A stretch of DNA of 42,545 nt, from assembly GCA_028692655.1 (NCBI GenBank), contig JAQUWY010000013.1, positions 1 to 42,545 of the forward strand, given 5' to 3'. Below, in pieces: positions 41,422-42,545 of this stretch. Under the pieces are notes generated by a model. The model made no database searches. It was not told the DNA's origin and saw only the letters and a list, made by a program, of their open reading frames with translations. This stretch comes from Candidatus Omnitrophota bacterium (GTDB taxonomy: Bacteria > Omnitrophota > Gorgyraeia > Duberdicusellales > 4484-171). Numbering within the stretch: position 1 is the first letter of the stretch; every line of letters begins with the position of its first letter. The position numbers and the translations under genes are program-made.

Positions 41422-42545
41422 TTTTCGTCCTCCTTTAACGCTGTGATACATCTGGAGCATATCTCCGGGTGCTGGCTGTTCTCGCCCACAGTTCTCGACC
41501 TGTTCCAGCAACGTAAACATTTGTTGCCTTCAGCTTTATCCACACGAATACTGGCTGTGCCTTTTTCTATCGCGACCGAAGACACAATAAATACTTCTTT
41601 TAACGCCTCTTTGCAAGAATTAAAAAATTCGTAATCTTCGGCCGGAAAACATAAAAAAACACAGGCTTCCAAAGAACTGCCGATAAGGCCGCTTTCTCTT
41701 TTCTTCTCTATCTCCTTCAGGACACTGCTTCGCAAAGATAAAATTTTTTCCCATTTTTTGATAAGGCTTTCATCCAGCAGGCCGGAAAAAAAATTCTCTT
41801 CAAAATGAGTAATAAAAATTGATTTTTCTTTGTTTTCGGCATTCAACCAATTAGCGTAAGCCTCTTCAGCCGTAAAAGCTAAAATAGGAGCGATCAATTT
41901 AAGCAAAACACTTAAGGTCTGGTAAAGAACGAATTGCCCGCTGCGCCGGGACAAGGAATTTTGTGGACAAGTATATAGTCTATCTTTAAGGATGTCAAGA
42001 TAAAAAGAGCTCAAATCCAAGTTGCAAAAAGCAAAAAGTTTCTGGCAGGCTTTATAGAAACTATATTCTTCATAAAGGGCGGTTGTTTCTTTATAAAGCT
42101 GTGCGGCTTTAGCCAGCATAAATCTGTCAACTTCCATCAGGCTGTCAACAGTTACGGAAACATCCGAGGGCCTGAAGTCATCAATATTACCTAATATAAA
42201 CCTTATGGTATTACGCACTTTACGGTACATATCCACTAATTGCTTTACTATATCTTCTGAAATCTTGATGTCTTCCCGGTAGTCAGTGTAAGCGGCCCAA
42301 AGACGCAGAATTTCAGCCCCGTATTTTCTAATAATATCCTGGGGAGAGATTACATTCCCCAGGGATTTAGACATTTTTCTGCCATCTGCGTCAACAACAA
42401 ACCCGTGAGTCAATATTGATTTAAAAGGGGTGCGTTTCTCTTTAGCCATGGAAAGAGTGAGCGAGGTCTGGAACCACCCCCTATGCTGATCGCTGCCTTC
42501 TAAATATAAATCCGACGGGAAACTAAGCTGAGGATTGTTTTCCAA
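41418..42545 (-). CDS. ileS: Isoleucyl-tRNA synthetase, C-terminal part (partial)
   Basis: The frame is open to the window edge, so only the last 375 residues or so of a roughly 900-residue enzyme are visible. It starts inside the catalytic domain (LYLEGSDQHRGWFQTSL), has the KMSKS motif (DADGRKMSKSLGNV) near residue 58, then the anticodon-binding helical domain (FMLAKAAQLY, EYSFYKACQKLFAFCNLDLSSFYLDILKDRLY) and a C-terminal zinc finger CLRCWN...ICSRC. The stop overlaps the DksA-like start by four bases. The ORF-track Met is an internal TTG codon, not a true start. Confidence 0.95.
   Translation of the reverse strand: MENNPQLSFPSDLYLEGSDQHRGWFQTSLTLSMAKEKRTPFKSILTHGFVVDADGRKMSKSLGNVISPQDIIRKYGAEILRLWAAYTDYREDIKISEDIVKQLVDMYRKVRNTIRFILGNIDDFRPSDVSVTVDSLMEVDRFMLAKAAQLYKETTALYEEYSFYKACQKLFAFCNLDLSSFYLDILKDRLYTCPQNSLSRRSGQFVLYQTLSVLLKLIAPILAFTAEEAYANWLNAENKEKSIFITHFEENFFSGLLDESLIKKWEKILSLRSSVLKEIEKKRESGLIGSSLEACVFLCFPAEDYEFFNSCKEALKEVFIVSSVAIEKGTASIRVDKAEGNKCLRCWNRSRTVGENSQHPEICSRCITALKEDEK

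Overview
The window looks like a chromosomal segment of an anaerobic, diderm, moderately AT-rich bacterium. The best guess is an uncultivated lineage such as Candidatus Omnitrophota (OP3). That placement is an inference from gene style: a type IV pilus/type II secretion (T4P/T2SS) locus with PilMNO-like proteins, a one-polypeptide pyruvate:ferredoxin oxidoreductase with a small ferredoxin, and many divergent pilins. No rRNA is present to confirm it. Nearly every gene is on the minus strand; only the partial gene at the left edge and a SurA/PpiD-like gene are on the plus strand.

Layout, left to right. 1-400: the tail of an unknown gene, then a cluster of short palindromes that includes a second copy of the tmRNA 3' end. 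398-753: tmRNA (ssrA). 968-2374: membrane-anchored SurA/PpiD-like periplasmic folding factor. 2464-6311: ferredoxin and NifJ. 6395-6577: an open frame without a start codon, perhaps a gene remnant. 6624-7973: PAS-PAS-HD-GYP protein. 8218-10300: groES-groEL behind a sigma70-type promoter and a near-perfect CIRCE operator. 10438-17637: valS-nadC-uvrB-birA-coaX behind a TATAAT promoter; valS carries three short extra segments, two of them made of low-complexity repeat DNA read in frame.

17665-36792 is the most interesting part: about 19 kb of minus-strand genes for a T4P/T2SS-like machine. In transcription order it holds a small BldC/MerR-like regulator preceded by a ladder of 10-bp direct repeats; a GspC/PilP/GspB-like protein; a secreted LolA-like plus HEAVH zinc-protease-like protein; a secretin split into two separately exported proteins, the second with a C-terminal TPR array; a GspE/PilB ATPase; two major-pilin-like genes; an ABC exporter pair and a TPR-like membrane protein; four pseudopilin-type genes, one cysteine/aspartate-rich and one fused to a seven-repeat beta-propeller; a four-helix-bundle (S23) gene that looks inserted; GspF/PilC; a PilM-PilN fusion; and PilO. 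No retraction ATPase (PilT) or prepilin peptidase (PilD) is in the window. I read this as a pilus or pseudopilus-driven secretion system with unusual adhesive or enzymatic tips.

36912-42545 returns to housekeeping genes: YjbQ, a fumarylacetoacetate-hydrolase family protein, aroA, an RluA-type pseudouridine synthase, lspA, a DksA/TraR protein with an incomplete zinc site, and the 3' part of ileS. Tight overlaps (ATGA, TAGTG) show that ileS-dksA-lspA and aroA-FAH are co-transcribed.
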